64,000 nt of DNA, taken from contig OW203722.1 of assembly GCA_934045075.1 (NCBI GenBank), forward strand, positions 9,269,303 to 9,333,302, in the 5' to 3' direction. The translations under genes and the position numbers were made by a program. The stretch comes from Yponomeuta sedellus (lineage: Eukaryota > Arthropoda > Insecta > Lepidoptera > Yponomeutidae). The notes beneath the pieces are model-generated. The model ran no database searches. It worked only from the letters and a program-made list of their open reading frames with translations, and was not told the DNA's origin. Below, one piece after another: positions 43,746-56,619 of this stretch (its first letter is position 1; each line of letters opens with the position of its first letter).

Positions 43746-44387
43746 GTACAGATACTTAAATATAGCATAAGATAGATTAATATTTAATTACATACATATG
43801 TATGTCATTCTTTCTTTTCAGAAAGACCATGAATTGGAAAAATATGCATGTGCAGTGGTGAATATTGAATACACATGTATTAAAATAAACATATACTGTT
43901 TGAACGATGCATATTCAAGTGGTTCACATGTTCAAGTTTCCAAATAGAAATGAGAATTACAACTACGATGTATATGAGTAACACTGTGTATATAACGATG
44001 TTGATGAATAGTATATTGATGTATGAGTTTCTGATAGTGTTGTATAGAATAGATTGGCAAATGAATACAGTTCAGTATATATAGCATATTGGGGTTGTAT
44101 TGAATGTATGAATTCGTTAGAAAATGTGTATTCGGTTGTATGTCATGCATAGGAATGTTGTGCAAGAACACTCTGAGAGTTCCTATCCCTATGCGTGTCG
44201 AAAGGAGGGCACGCGAGCGCCACCATCCATGAATGAATACATGCCGGTGCATGCTCCTGTAGGTACCCCAAACTGAGTTAGACGAATGAAAACAAACAAT
44301 GCGTAGATCGACACAAGTCTGTGAAGAAGAACGCGGGCACAAGAGTGTCAGTTTGGAGCATCGCAGAGACAGGAGACGGGACAGCCT
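43746..44387. other. No gene seen
   Basis: A 233-codon minus frame (43,932-44,633) crosses into the repeat at 44,388 and consists of antisense repeat plus AT-rich sequence. It is not believed to be a gene. Confidence 0.4.
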
Positions 44388-44452
44388 TAAGGCTAGGCGC
44401 ATGCTGAAATGCAGGCGACATAGACCCCCGCCGCATGCTGCGACGCAACTAT

Positions 44453-44612
44453 TCCATAATCCCCACGCTGGGCATGCGGGTTGGGGATCGCAGTTTGGTG
44501 GAATTGTACTGCAGGGGGCGCTGCTGCCCACCCCCCGGTTTGTGTCCCTTAGTCGCCTTTTACGACACCCGCGGGAAGAAATTGGGTTGGTGCTATTCTC
44601 TAGGCCGACACC
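44453..44612 (+). repeat. Interspersed repeat, second copy
   Basis: Matches 17,057-17,205: CATAATCCCCACGCTGGGCA, GAATTGTACTGCAGGGGGCG, TCGCCTTTTACGACACC. Confidence 0.7.
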
Positions 44613-44654
44613 ACACAGCAGTAACTCTTTCAATGTCTTTTTTGGGGGTGGTCA

Positions 44655-45245
44655 ACCTTCTTGCTGTATGACAGCCATTACAACTGCCGACCTATGCGCT
44701 GGTGCGTTGTCATGATGAAACAGCACGCATCTTCGAAGTTTCCCTCTCCATTTCTCTTTGATGGCATTCTTCAACTTGGGAATTAAAGCTGCATAATATT
44801 GGCCTGTAATAGTGGTTCCACGCTCCAGGTAATCGTCAAAAATATCCCTTCAGAGTCCCAAAATATTGAGGTCATGACCTTGCCAGCCAATGTCACGGCA
44901 CGAAAATCTTAAAACTTATCCGACAATATCTTCGTAATGTAAAGTCGATTTTTTTTTGACTGTCGGTACCTAGATTGCGGGGATTTTTCTCATATTCAAA
45001 GATAGTATATGGATTGAATACTTCCATATGAAATGCCTGTTTCTTGAATTAAGTACCTATCGGATGTTAATTCTTCTATCGCTTAATACAATTGTGACTG
45101 ACGCAACGATGTTCGTTCTCCCTACTCGAAATTGAGAAACCCACCTTGCGACAGTGGAATACGGTGGAGCAGACTCTCCTAATGTTGCTTCTAAATCGCA
45201 ATGAACGGCTCGCACTTCTTTTTTCTCCAATTTCGAGACAAAGTA
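44655..45245 (-). pseudogene. Mariner-type transposase, internally deleted
   Basis: On minus, the N-terminal part reads KLEKKEVRAVHCDLEATLGE, SAPPYSTVARWVSQFRVGRT, then hits a stop. The C-terminal part includes GKVMTSIFWDSEGIF-like text, ITGQYYAALIPKLKNAIKEK and LFHHDNAPAHRSAVVMAVIQ. HHDNAPAH (44,694-44,717) carries the second catalytic Asp of the D,D34D triad. The part with the first Asp is largely missing and several frame breaks occur; the third Asp region is cut off at the left. Clearly inactive. Tc1/mariner transposases act by cut-and-paste at TA sites (family knowledge). Confidence 0.75.
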
Positions 45246-45587
45246 AACAAATGACTACATTAAAAAAAACAAAAGAGAATCTAAGATTTTTTCTTTACCT
45301 ATTACAAATTATATGTACCTGAGGTATGCCTGCCACTTTATATTTTTTTCTTACCAAGGAGTTTGTCGTTCTCACTACTTTTTGATCCCCCTTCGTACGA
45401 AATCTGCGCTGCCCTGCGCTGAGCTGTACTACTTCGCCTGCGTCTCAGCATGCGCCTAGCCTAAGCTACACCTATTCGTGGACTAATCCGTCACTGTCCA
45501 CTCACTACACAAGCGCCAAGCTGCAGTCTTGACACTTGTGTACTTTTGGGGAAGCTCGCACGCACGCTCCGAGGAAACAACAGTAAG

Positions 45588-46016
45588 GCTGAGCGCATGG
45601 TGAGATCAGATGACACAGCATAGCGCAGCGCAGGGCAACGCAGATTTTGTAAAGCATGGAGCGTGCTACGTACGCCGCGGCGGCGGCGGCGTAGGCACAT
45701 GCGACGCAGACATGTGTCTGCCCTGCTCTGCGTCTCGTTATAGTGCCGGCCCAGATTTCTGCGCGACGCGTGCACGTCGAGGCTCGTTTACTAACAATTT
45801 TGTTACAATGACGCCGTGAACCTCGTTTGTATGATACAAATCATCCAGACTATTGAAAAGATATTGAAAGAGTTATTATGGGTGACAATTGCCAAGGAAT
45901 GGAGCGAATAGTTGGGTCGCAGCATGCGGTGGAGGCCTATGTCTGCCTCAAGTGCCCTGCCCAGTACAGAACTGTGCTGCTCCGCCGGCATCTCAGCATG
46001 TGCCCAGGCTAAAAGC
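45588..46016. mobile_element. Second GC-rich inverted-repeat element
   Basis: The left end AAGGCTGAGCGCATGGTGAG and right end CATCTCAGCATGTGCCCAGGCT are inverted versions of the 44,388 element ends. CAGCGCAGGGCAACGCAGAT (45,626) also pairs with ATCTGCGCTGCCCTGCGCTG (45,402). It contains a (CGG)n-rich run at 45,675-45,695. GCAGCATGCGGTGGAGGCCT at 45,920 matches the inverse of 44,419-44,440. MITE-like, no protein. Confidence 0.5.
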
Positions 46017-48117
46017 GAGCCATTTTCGAATATTTCGAATGTTAAGATGTAGATAAGTGACTACTGAGACGTCCCCGAGTCAGACGCAGTATTGGAAAAA
46101 AGTGCTTTGCCTCTCATTTCGTTTGCGTTAAGGCTAATAATATTTGAAAACACTATTACCGACGGAAAGATGATAGTCATTTCGAATAAATCATATCAAA
46201 GTGCATTAAATTAATAGTTTTTCTCGAATACCAAAGAATATTATAGAAAAATTAATTTTAACGCTAATGATTGCGAGTTACTAATATACATTTTTTTTAC
46301 CAATTTTATAATGACACGATAAATCACCTTATCTGTTTATAAGAAGAAAGAGCCTTCTACTCGTCAAGTTAGAAAAAACTTAACTATGGCGTTATATAGC
46401 AAAGGAATTCTATTCATGTAACACAATTCAACTTTAAATATTTTGTAATAAAGCACAGAATTCCCACTAAGGATAATTTACGTAACTTTAATTTATATAA
46501 ATAAGCTATACATAGGTATCAATCAACTCATCAATATTTTCACTTACTGCGGTTTAAGATATACAACGAGTAACGAATAACAATTATCTACTTGTAATTG
46601 AACCCAACAAAATTTTATAAGGAAACAATACTATTTGAAAATAACAAGTTAAATTATTAGCAAATAATTATTAAATTACAAGGAACTGAATTTAAAGCAA
46701 GAACTACATATTTACATGTTTAATTCTTATCTAAGAGCGTGATTTCGTAAAACGTGTTTTCATGACTTTTCTTACTTTTTTTATCATTTTTTTTAATTCT
46801 TTTTTTATGTTTTTTTTATTACTTTTTTTATTCTTTTTTGTTTTGTTTTTTTATCTTTTTTCGTTAATTTTTTTTCTTTTTTTTTGTCATGTTTTTTTTT
46901 ATATTTTTAATTTTTTTTCATCACTTTTATCTTAAAATTAATGTCAGCTTACTAATTATTATGTTTGCATTTTCTCTAGGGCACTCTTCTAGTGCATTTG
47001 GTGAATTTTTCTTCTGATTATCGTTATGTAGTACCTTTATTATGTTGCTTTTATTTTATTCTTAAAACACTGTCTTATATGTCCTTCTCGTAGTCATATA
47101 CTATTTGTTTCCAATTTAATAGCTCTTCTTAAAAATAAGTCACTTTTCTAGTTTTACTGGTGAATCCCTCTTCTGAGAAGCCAGTAAAACCGAGACTATT
47201 CAATAGGTCTACTGATTTCGATGGTTTTTTTTTCAACATTTGCTAACTACTGTTCTTTTCATAAATTTCTTTCGTTCTCTCAATAATCACTGCCATTTGC
47301 CTTTTCTACGTAATCGTTTAACTGACATACCATACATTTTTTTCGTTCTCTCAATAAACTCTGCCATTACAGAGAAAATGTGTAGCCGTTTTATTGACGG
47401 AGTAATTTCTTCTTTTAAGTTTTCATAATTTGTTTTGTTTAAGTTGTCATAATGTTTCAACATTATGCTTATGCGAAATTTTGTAAAACTTTTTCGTTTG
47501 CTTTTCTTTGCATCTCTTTCTTCCTGTAAATCGGAGGTGGATATACTGATGAAAGTACTACAAAACGTTTTGTACTTAATATTTCATGGGTCATCTCTAC
47601 GATTATAAGGCTTTTCTGTGTGAGGTTTGTGTGGAAGGGAAATACGTCCAAACTATACGACATGAGAATCATATCAAGACAAGTTTCAACATAGGTACTG
47701 ATTTCTTGATGGTTCTTCTGACTGCACTTCAATATTCGATTTGACTGGATGCTATTATTCTGATACGTCGTGTAAATAGGTAGCTTAAATACCATTCGAT
47801 AACGACACAATATTGAACCTCTTTTTATTATTAGTAAACAAATTATTGAAGAAAAAAACACACTAAATAATTAATCTGAACTAAATTATTAAAGAAAGTA
47901 TTATAAGCTATTTAATAGTAACTAAATGTTTATAAATTAAACATACCTATATTAACCTGCTTATATATGTACTCAATTTGAGTGAAACAAGTGAGAAAGT
48001 GAATAAAACTCTATAGTTAATGATTAAATCCGCACTTCAAAATCATCCCCAGATGAAAAGTTGAATATTACTAAATCTACAAATGGAATGCAGTGTCAAA
48101 TAAAAAAATACTCATTT
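46017..48117. other. No gene seen; strongly T-rich stretch
   Basis: 46,750-46,930 is a T-rich run broken by single bases (TTTTTTATCTTTTTTCG type). TTTCGTTCTCTCAATAA occurs twice at 47,269 and 47,341. A 130-codon minus frame at 47,469-47,861 has no recognisable domain. Confidence 0.45.
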
Positions 48118-48365
48118 TGACGAATGTTCGTAAATTTGAAAGTACGATTGAGCACATGTTTGTAAGGCCGAACGTCAAAATTCCGAAAATAAAATAAAAG
48201 TTTAAAATGAACTCACAATGTTGTGTCTGTTTTCGGTCTTACATGTTCAACCTAACACGCTCCTACGCGCTCCGCTACGCTACGCGCTTCGTCGCACCTA
48301 TATTTTTGTTGTTGCAGATTGAGTGGTGCATCGCTTTAGGTATTATGGCCATTTGGTTAAGTCCC
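48118..48365 (+). repeat. Copy of the Helitron upstream region, left of satellite
   Basis: Landmarks in order match 63,205-63,490 in the same orientation: GAATGTTCGTAA, GAAAGTACGATTG, AAAATTCCGAAAA, CGGTCTTACATGTTCA, TTTTGTTGTTGCAGATTGAG, TTTAGGTATTAT. Here it is followed within about 20 bases by the first satellite core. The piece CCTACGCGCTCCGCTACGCT (48,260) is absent at the right-hand copy. Confidence 0.8.
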
Positions 48366-48650
48366 ACGCTCGAGACTCATCCTACAGCGTCGCTGGATTT
48401 TAACCCAACTCTGTCTTAACGGGCTGCAGTATGAATCTGAAGCACAGGCTTACATACTTCATTAGTAAGCTTAAAGGTGTAAAAATTTTAACTTGAGTAA
48501 AATATTACGTTTTAAAAATTTTTTTACTTCACGCTTCAGATTTATTTTACCGCGTCGTCGCTGGGATTTAGCCCAAATCTGTCTAAACGGGCGGCAATCT
48601 AAATCTCATGAGTGGACTTACTAAACCATGCAAAATGTGAGATTAAGTGC

Positions 48651-48856
48651 TGCCTACACGTAATACAGAGAATATTGTAAAGAGGTTCGAAATATCACTG
48701 AAGCCGGTGAGTCGCCCATTAGCTCAGTTGGGAGAGCGCTGGCACGGATAGCCAGAGCTCGCGGGTTCGAATCCCGGCATGGGTGGAATTTTCAGCCTCT
48801 AAATTGGTTTTTAAAATTGTCCTTAGCAAGGGTTAGTGCATTAAAAAGAATATACA
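48651..48856 (+). repeat. tRNA-like foldback family copy in the satellite
   Basis: Spacer, plus-sense tRNA-like unit (48,713-48,785; A-box TAGCTCAGTTGG, B-box GGTTCGAATCC), TCAGCCTCTAAATTGG and the full outer end TTAGCAAGGGTTAGTGCATT, AAAAAGAA. The left half is missing. It interrupts a satellite unit after AAGTGCTG. Confidence 0.75.
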
Positions 48857-51800
48857 AGCGTCGCAAGGGTTTAGCCAAACTCTGTCTTAACGGGCGGTAA
48901 TTGAAATCTCTTGAGTGGACTTACAAATCGATGCAAAATGTGAAGTTAAGTGCTGTGTAAAATGTTCGGATTCTCTAAATCCCGCGCTCCAAATTCATCC
49001 TACCACGTCGCTGGGTTTTACCCCAACTCTGTCTTAACGGGCGGTAGTATGTATCTAAAGCGCAAGGTATCCTACTTCATGAGTAAACGTACAGGTGTTA
49101 AAATTTTAGCTTGAATAAAATAGGTATTAAGTTTTAAATTTTTTAATACTTCACTTTTCAGATATATTTTACCGCGTCGCTGGGGTTTAGCCCAACTCTG
49201 TCTTAACGGGCGGTAATCTAAATCTAATTAGTGGACTTACTAATCAATGCAAAATGTGAGGTTAAGTGCTGTGTAAAATGTTCAATTTTTTAAAACCCGC
49301 GCTCCAGATTCATCGTACCGCGTCGCTGGGTCTTACTCCAACTCTGTCTTAACGGGCGGTAGTACGTATGTGAAGCGCAAGCTATCCTACTTCATGAGTT
49401 AACATAAAAGTGTAAAAATATTAAGTTGAGTAAAATATTAGTTTTAAATATGTTATTACTTCACGCTTCAGATTTATTTTACCGCGTCGCTGGGTTTTAC
49501 CCAACTCTGTTTTAACGGGCGGCAATCTAAACCTAATGAGTGGATTTACTAAACGATGCAAAATGTGAAGTGCTGTGTAAAATGTTCAAATTATCTAATT
49601 CCGCGCTCCAGATTCATCCTATCGCGTCGCTGGGTCTTACTCCAACTCTGTCTTAACGGGCGGTAGTACGTATCTGAAGCGCCAGCTATCCTACTTCATG
49701 AAAGTGTAAAAATGTTAAATTGAGTAAAAATATTAGTTTTAAAAATGTTATTACTTTACGCCTCAAATTTAGCTTACCGCGTCGCTGGATTTTACCCCAA
49801 CTTTAAAAATAAAATTTTTAATACTTCACGCTTCAGATTTATCTTACCGCGTCGCTGGGTTTTACTCAATTCTGTCTTAACGGGTGGCAATCTAAATCTA
49901 ATGAGTGGACTTATAAATCGATGCAAAATGTGAAGTGCTATGTAAAATGTTCAAATTATTTAATTCCGCGCTCCAGATTCATCCTACCGCGTCGCTGGGT
50001 CTTACTCCAACTCTGTCTTAACGGGCGGTAGTACGTATCTGAAGCGCCAGCTATCCTACTTCATGAAAGTGTGAAAATGTTAAATTGAGTAAAAATATTA
50101 GTTTTAAAAATGTTATTACTTTACGCCTCAAATTTAGCTTACCGCGTCGCTGGATTTTACCCCAACTTTAAAAATAAAATTTTTAATACTTCACGCTTCA
50201 GATTTATCTTACCGCGTCGCTGGGTTTTACTCAATTCTGTCTTAACGGGCGGCAATCTAAATCTAATGAGTGTACTTATAAATCGATGCAAAATGTGAAG
50301 TGCTATGTAAAATGTTCAAATTATTTAATTTCGCGCTCCAGATTCATCCTACCGCGTCGCTGGGTCTTACTCCAACTCTGTCTTAACGGGCGGTAGTACG
50401 TATCTGAAGCGCCAGCTATCCTACTTCATGAAAGTGTGAAAATGTTAAATTGAGTAAAAATATTAGTTTTAAAAATGTTATTACTTCACGCCTCAAATTT
50501 ATCTTACCGCATCGCTGGATTTTACCCCAACTTTAAAAATATTTTTTTTAATACTTCACGCTTCAGATTTATCTTACCGCGTCGCTGGGTTTTACTCAAT
50601 TCTGTCTTAACGGGCGGCAATCTAAATCTAATGAGTGGACTTATAAATCGATGCAAAATGTGAAGTGCTATGTGAAATGTTCAAATTATCTAATTCCGCG
50701 CTCCAGATTCATCGTACCGCGTCGCTGGGTCTTACTCCAACTCTGTCTTAACGGGCGGTAGTACGTATGTGAAGCGCAAGCTATCCTACTTCATGAGTTA
50801 ACATAAAAGTGTAAAAATATTAAGTTGAGTAAAATATTAGTTTTAAATATGTTATTACTTCACGCTTCAGATTTATTTTACCGCGTCGCTGGGTTTTACC
50901 CAACTCTGTTTTAACGGGCGGCAATCTAAACCTAATGAGTGGATTTACTAAACGATGCAAAATGTGAAGTGCTGTGTAAAATGTTCAAATTATCTAATTC
51001 CGCGCTCCAGATTCATCCTATCGCGTCGCTGGGTCTTACTCCAACTCTGTCTTAACGGGCGGTAGTACGTATCTGAAGCGCCAGCTATCCTACTTCATGA
51101 AAGTGTAAAAATGTTAAATTGAGTAAAAATATTAGTTTTAAAAATGTTATTACTTTACGCCTCAAATTTAGCTTACCGCGTCGCTGGATTTTACCCCAAC
51201 TTTAAAAATAAAATTTTTAATACTTCACGCTTCAGATTTATCTTACCGCGTCGCTGGGTTTTACTCAATTCTGTCTTAACGGGCGGCAATCTAAATCTAA
51301 TGAGTGTACTTATAAATCGATGCAAAATGTGAAGTGCTATGTAAAATGTTCAAATTATTTAATTTTGCGCTCCAGATTCATCCTACCGCGTCGCTGGGTC
51401 TTACTCCAACTCTGTCTTAACGGGCGGTAGTACGTATCTGAAGCGCCAGCTATCATACTTCATGAAAGTGTGAAAATGTTAAATTGAGTAAAAATATTAG
51501 TTTTAAAAATGTTATTACTTCACGCCTCAAATTTATCTTACCGCGTCGCTGGATTTTACCCCAACTTTAAAAATATTTTTTTTAATACTTAACGCTTCAG
51601 ATTTATCTTACCGCGTCGCTGGATTTTACCCCAACTTTAAAAATATTTTTTTTAATACTTAACGCTTCAGATTTATCTTACCGCGTCGCTGGGTTTTACT
51701 CAATTCTGTCTTAACGGGCGGCAATCTAAATCTAATGAGTGGACTTATAAATCGATGCAAAATGTGAAGTGCTATGTAAAATGTTCAAATTATTTAATTT

Positions 51801-54800
51801 TGCGCAGATTCATCCTACCGCGTCGCTGGGTCTTACTCCAACTCTGTCTTAACGGGCGGTAGTACGTATGTGAAGCGCAAGCTATCCTACTTCATGAGTT
51901 AACATAAAAGTGTAAAAATATTAAGTTGAGTAAAATATTAGTTTTAAATATGTTATTACTTCACGCTTCAGATTTATTTTACCGCGTCGCTGGGTTTTAC
52001 CCAACTCTGTTTTAACGGGCGGCAATCTAAACCTAATGAGTGGATTTACTAAACGATGCAAAATGTGAAGTGCTGTGTAAAATGTTCAAATTATCTAATT
52101 CCGCGCTCCAGATTCATCCTATCGCGTCGCTGGGTCTTACTCCAACTCTGTCTTAACGGGCGGTAGTACGTATCTGAAGCGCCAGCTATCCTACTTCATG
52201 AAAGTGTAAAAATGTTAAATTGAGTAAAAATATTAGTTTTAAAAATGTTATTACTTTACGCCTCAAATTTAGCTTACCGCGTCGCTGGATTTTACCCCAA
52301 CTTTAAAAATAAAATTTTTAATACTTCACGCTTCAGATTTATCTTACCGCGTCGCTGGGTTTTACTCAATTCTGTCTTAACGGGCGGCAATCTAAATCTA
52401 ATGAGTGTACTTATAAATCGATGCAAAATGTGAAGTGCTATGTAAAATGTTCAAATTATTTAATTTTGCGCTCCAGATTCATCCTACCGCGTCGCTGGGT
52501 CTTACTCCAACTCTGTCTTAACGGGCGGTAGTACGTATCTGAAGCGCCAGCTATCATACTTCATGAAAGTGTGAAAATGTTAAATTGAGTAAAAATATTA
52601 GTTTTAAAAATGTTATTACTTCACGCCTCAAATTTATCTTACCGCGTCGCTGGATTTTACCCCAACTTTAAAAATATTTTTTTTAATACTTAACGCTTCA
52701 GATTTATCTTACCGCGTCGCTGGGTTTTACTCAATTCTGTCTTAACGGGCGGCAATCTAAATCTAATGAGTGGACTTATAAATCGATGCAAAATGTGAAG
52801 TGCTATGTAAAATGTTCAAATTATTTAATTTTGCGCAGATTCATCCTACCGCGTCGCTGGGTCTTACTCCAACTCTGTCTTAACGGGCGGTAGTACGTAT
52901 GTGAAGCGCAAGCTATCCTACTTCATGAGTTAACATAAAAGTGTAAAAATATTAAGTTGAGTAAAATATTAGTTTTAAATAGGTTATTACTTCACGCTTC
53001 AGATTTATTTTACCGCGTCGCTGGGTTTTACCCAACTCTGTCTTAACGGGCGGCAATCTAAACCTAATGAGTGGATTTACTAATCGATGCAAAATGTGAA
53101 GTGCTGTGTAAAATGTTCAAATTCTCTAATTCCACGCTCCAGATTCATCCTACCGCGGCGCTGGGTCGTACTCCAACTCTGTCTTAACGGGCGGTAGTAC
53201 GTATCTGAAGCGCTAGCTATCCTACTTCATGAGTAATCGTACAGGTGTTAAAATGTTAGATTGAATAAAATATTAAGTTTTAAATTTTTTAATACTTCAC
53301 TTTTCAGATATATTTTACCGCGTCGCTGGGGTTTAGCCCAACTCTGTCTTAACGGGCGGTAGTACGTATCTGAAACGCCAGCTATCCTACTTCATGAAAG
53401 TGTGAAAATGTTAAATTGTGTAAAAATATTAGTTTTAAAAATGTTATTACTTCACGCCTCAAATTTAGCTTACCGCGTCGCTGGATTTTACCCCAACTTT
53501 AAAAATAAAATTTTTAATACTTCACGCTTCAGATTTATCTTACCGCGTCGCTGGGTTTTACTCAATTCTTTCTTAACGGGCGGCAATCTAAATCTAATGA
53601 GTGGACTTATAAATCGATGCAAAATGTGAAGTGCTATGTAAAATGTTCAAATTATTTAATTCCGCGCTCCAGATTCATCCTACCGCGTCGCTGGGTCTTA
53701 CTCCAACTCTGTCTTAACGGGCGGTAGTACGTATCTGAAGCGCCAGCTATCCTACTTCATGAAAGTGTGAAAATATTAAATTGAGTAAAAATAATAGTTT
53801 TAAAAATGTTATTACTTCACGCTTCAGATTTATTTTACCGCGTCGCTGGGTTTTACCCAACTCTGTCTTAACGGGCGGCAATCTAAACCTAATGAGTGGA
53901 TTTACTAATCGATGCAAAATGTGAAGTGCTGTGTAAAATGTTACAATTATCTAATACCACGCTCCAGATTCACCCTATCGCGTCGCTGGGTCTTACTCCA
54001 ACTCTGTCTTAACGGGCGGTAGTACGTATCTGAAGCGCCAGCTATCCTACTTCATGAGTTAACATAAAAGTGTAAAAATGTTAAGTTGAGTAAAAATATT
54101 AGTTTAAAAATGTTATTACTTCACGCTTCAAATTTATCTTACCGCGTCGCTGGATTTTACCCCAACTCTGTCTTACCGGGCGGTAATCTAAATCTAATGA
54201 GTGGACTTACTAATCGATGCAAAATGTGAGTTTAAGTGCTGTGTAAAATCTTAATTTTTTTTTTTAAATCCCGCGCTCCAGACTTATCTTACCGCGTCGC
54301 TGGGTCTTACCCCAACTCTGTCTTAACAGGCGGTAGTATGTATCTAAAGCGCAAGGTATCCTACTTCATCATGAATTAACATAAAAGTGTAAAATTATTG
54401 TTGAGTAAAAATATTACGTTTTAAAATTTTTAATACTTCACGCTTCAGATTTATCTTCCCGCGTCGCTGGATTTTACCCAACTTTGTTTTAACGGGCGGC
54501 AATCTAAATCTAATGAGTGAACTTCGATGCAAAACGTTAGTTAAGTGCTGTGTAAAATGTTCGAATTCTCTAAATCCTGCGCTCCAGATTCATTTTACCG
54601 CGTCGTTGGGTCCTACCCCAACTCTGTCTTAACGGGCGGTATTACGTATCTGATGCGCAAGCTATCCTATTTCATGAGTTAACATAAAAGTGTAAAAAAT
54701 TTTGTTGAGTAAAATTATTTGTTTTAAAAATGTTATTTCTTCACGCTTCAGATTTATCTTACCGCGTCGCTGGATTTTACCCCAACTCTGTCTTAACGGG

Positions 54801-55170
54801 CGGCAGTATAAATCTAATGAGTGGACTTACTAATCGATGCATAATGTGAGATTAAGAGCTGTATAAAATGTTCAATTTTTTTAAATCCTGCGCTCCAGAT
54901 TCATCCTACTGCGTCGCTGGGTTTTACCCCAACTCTGTCTTAACGGGCGGTAGTATGTATCTAAAGCGCAAGGTATCCTACTTTTTGAGTAAACGTACAG
55001 GTGTCGAAATGTTAGCGTGAGTAAAATATTAAGTTTTAAAAAAAATATACTTCACTTTTCAGATTTATCTTACCGCGTTGCTGGATTTTACCCAACTCTG
55101 TCTAAACGGGCGGTAATTTCAATTTTATGAGTGGACTTACTAATCGATGCAAAATGTGAGGTTAAGTGGT

Positions 55171-55206
55171 GTGTTCGTTATTGTTACGAACGACGATAAC
55201 GAACAC
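55171..55206. repeat. 11-bp hairpin replacing satellite text
   Basis: GTGTTCGTTAT (55,171-55,181) and ATAACGAACAC (55,196-55,206) around a 14-base loop that repeats ACGAACG. It sits where other units read GTGCTGTGTAAAATG. Confidence 0.6.
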
Positions 55207-55629
55207 AGCATTTAATATGTAAAATTTTCAAATTGTTTAAATTTCGCGCTTCAGTCTTATCCTACTGCATTGCTGGGTTTTACCAAATTCTAAGCTAAAT
55301 TTGAAGAGCATGCTATCCTTTAATTATAGGATGTGTATACAGATGTAAAAATGTTAGCTTGAGTAAAAATATTACATGTAAAATTTTTTAATACATGACG
55401 CTTTAGATTTATCTTACTGCTTCGCTGGATTTTACCCAACTCTGTCTTAACGGGCGGCAATCTAAATCTTATGAGTGGACTTACTAATCGATGTACAATG
55501 TGAGGTTAAGTGCTATGTAAAATGTTCGAATTCTTTAAATCTTGCACTTCAGATTCATCCTACAGCGTCGTTGGATTTTACACCAACTTTGTCTTAACGG
55601 GCGGTAGTATGAATTTGAAGCGCAGGCTG

Positions 55630-55922
55630 TCCTACATTTATTCTAATATGTAGCCGAGTGAAAATTAAGCAATTTTAAAATTGGGCCTGGAAGCTTGGCC
55701 TTTTAAACTCAATTATTAATATATTCTTTTTAATGCACTAATCTGTGATAAGAACAATTTAAAAAAAAAAACAATTAATTCAATTATGAATGCTCATTTT
55801 ATTAATTTTTAGTTTGCGGTTTTCATGTTAAGCAATGAAGTTAGAGTGTGGGTTCAGCCAAAGAACTTAAGATAACGAGTATAATGTTAATACTTATTAT
55901 TATGAAGTACCTACCAAGTTAT
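55630..55922 (+). repeat. Array terminal segment, copy 1
   Basis: ATGTAGCCGAGTGAAAATTA, AATTGGGCCTGGAAGCTTGG, GGTTCAGCCAAAGAACTTAA, AAGTACCTACCAAGTTATCC. It corresponds to 56,620-56,850. A remnant of the tRNA-like foldback outer end (TTCTTTTTAATGCACTAATC, 55,725-55,760) is inserted, with CAATTAT on either side. Confidence 0.7.
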
Positions 55923-55929
55923 CCAAATA

Positions 55930-56340
55930 CATATTACCGCCCGTTAAGACAGAGTTCGGGTTAAACCCAGCGAAGCGGTACGATAAGTCTGGAGCGCGGG
56001 ATTTAGAGAATTTGAACATTATACACAACACTTAACCTCACAGTTTGCATCGATTAGTAAGCCCACTCATTAGGTTTAGATTACCACCTGTTAAGACCGA
56101 GTTGGGTAAAATCCAGCGACACGGTAAGATAAAATTGAAATGTCAAGTATCAAATGTTTTAAAACGTAATATTTTAACTCAAACTAACATTTTTACACCC
56201 TGTATGTTTACTCATGAAGTAGGATAGCTTGCGCTTCAGAGAAATACTACCGCCCGTTAAGACAGAGTTTGGATAAGACCCAGCGACGCGGTAGGATGAA
56301 TCTGGAGCGCAAGCTAACCTACTTCATGGGTAAACATACA
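55930..56340 (-). repeat. Inverted satellite block at right edge
   Basis: The cores here read CCGCCCGTTAAGACAGAGTT and CCCAGCGACGCGGTAGGATG, that is, the reverse of the rest of the array. Plus-oriented units resume at about 56,340 and run to 56,620. Confidence 0.85.
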
Positions 56341-56619
56341 GGGTGTAAAAATGTTAGCTTAAGTCAAAATATTACGTTTTAAAAATTTTAATACTTGACA
56401 CTTCAAATTTATCTTACCGTGTCGCTGGATTTTATCCAACTCGGTCTCAACGGGTGGTAATCTAAACCTAATGAGTGGGCTTACTAATCGATGCAAAATG
56501 TGAGGTTAAGTGCTGTGTATAATGTTCAAAATCTCTAAATCCCGCGCTCCAGACTCATCGTACCGCTTCGCTGGGTTTATCCCAACTCTGTGTGTATTAA
56601 CGGGCGGTAGTATGAATTT

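Larger units (their letters stand above)
44388..45473. mobile_element. GC-rich terminal-inverted-repeat element, composite
   Basis: The left end TTAAGGCTAGGCGCATGCTG (44,388) is the inverse of the right end (CAGCATGCGCCTAGCCTAA, ending 45,473), with pairing continuing through GCAGGCGA/TCGCCTGC. Between lie a ~160-bp interspersed repeat and a broken mariner. TTAA at the left edge and CTAA at the right do not give a clear target duplication. Superfamily unknown. Confidence 0.5.

Noticed and set aside
43932..44633. 233-codon open frame on minus
   Set aside because: It spans AT-rich DNA and the antisense of an interspersed repeat, and has no domain or typical codon pattern.
49745..53629. Repeated 62-75-codon frames starting MLLL(Y/H)ASNL
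   Set aside because: They recur exactly with the satellite unit, have no start context or domain, and are by-products of the tandem repeat.
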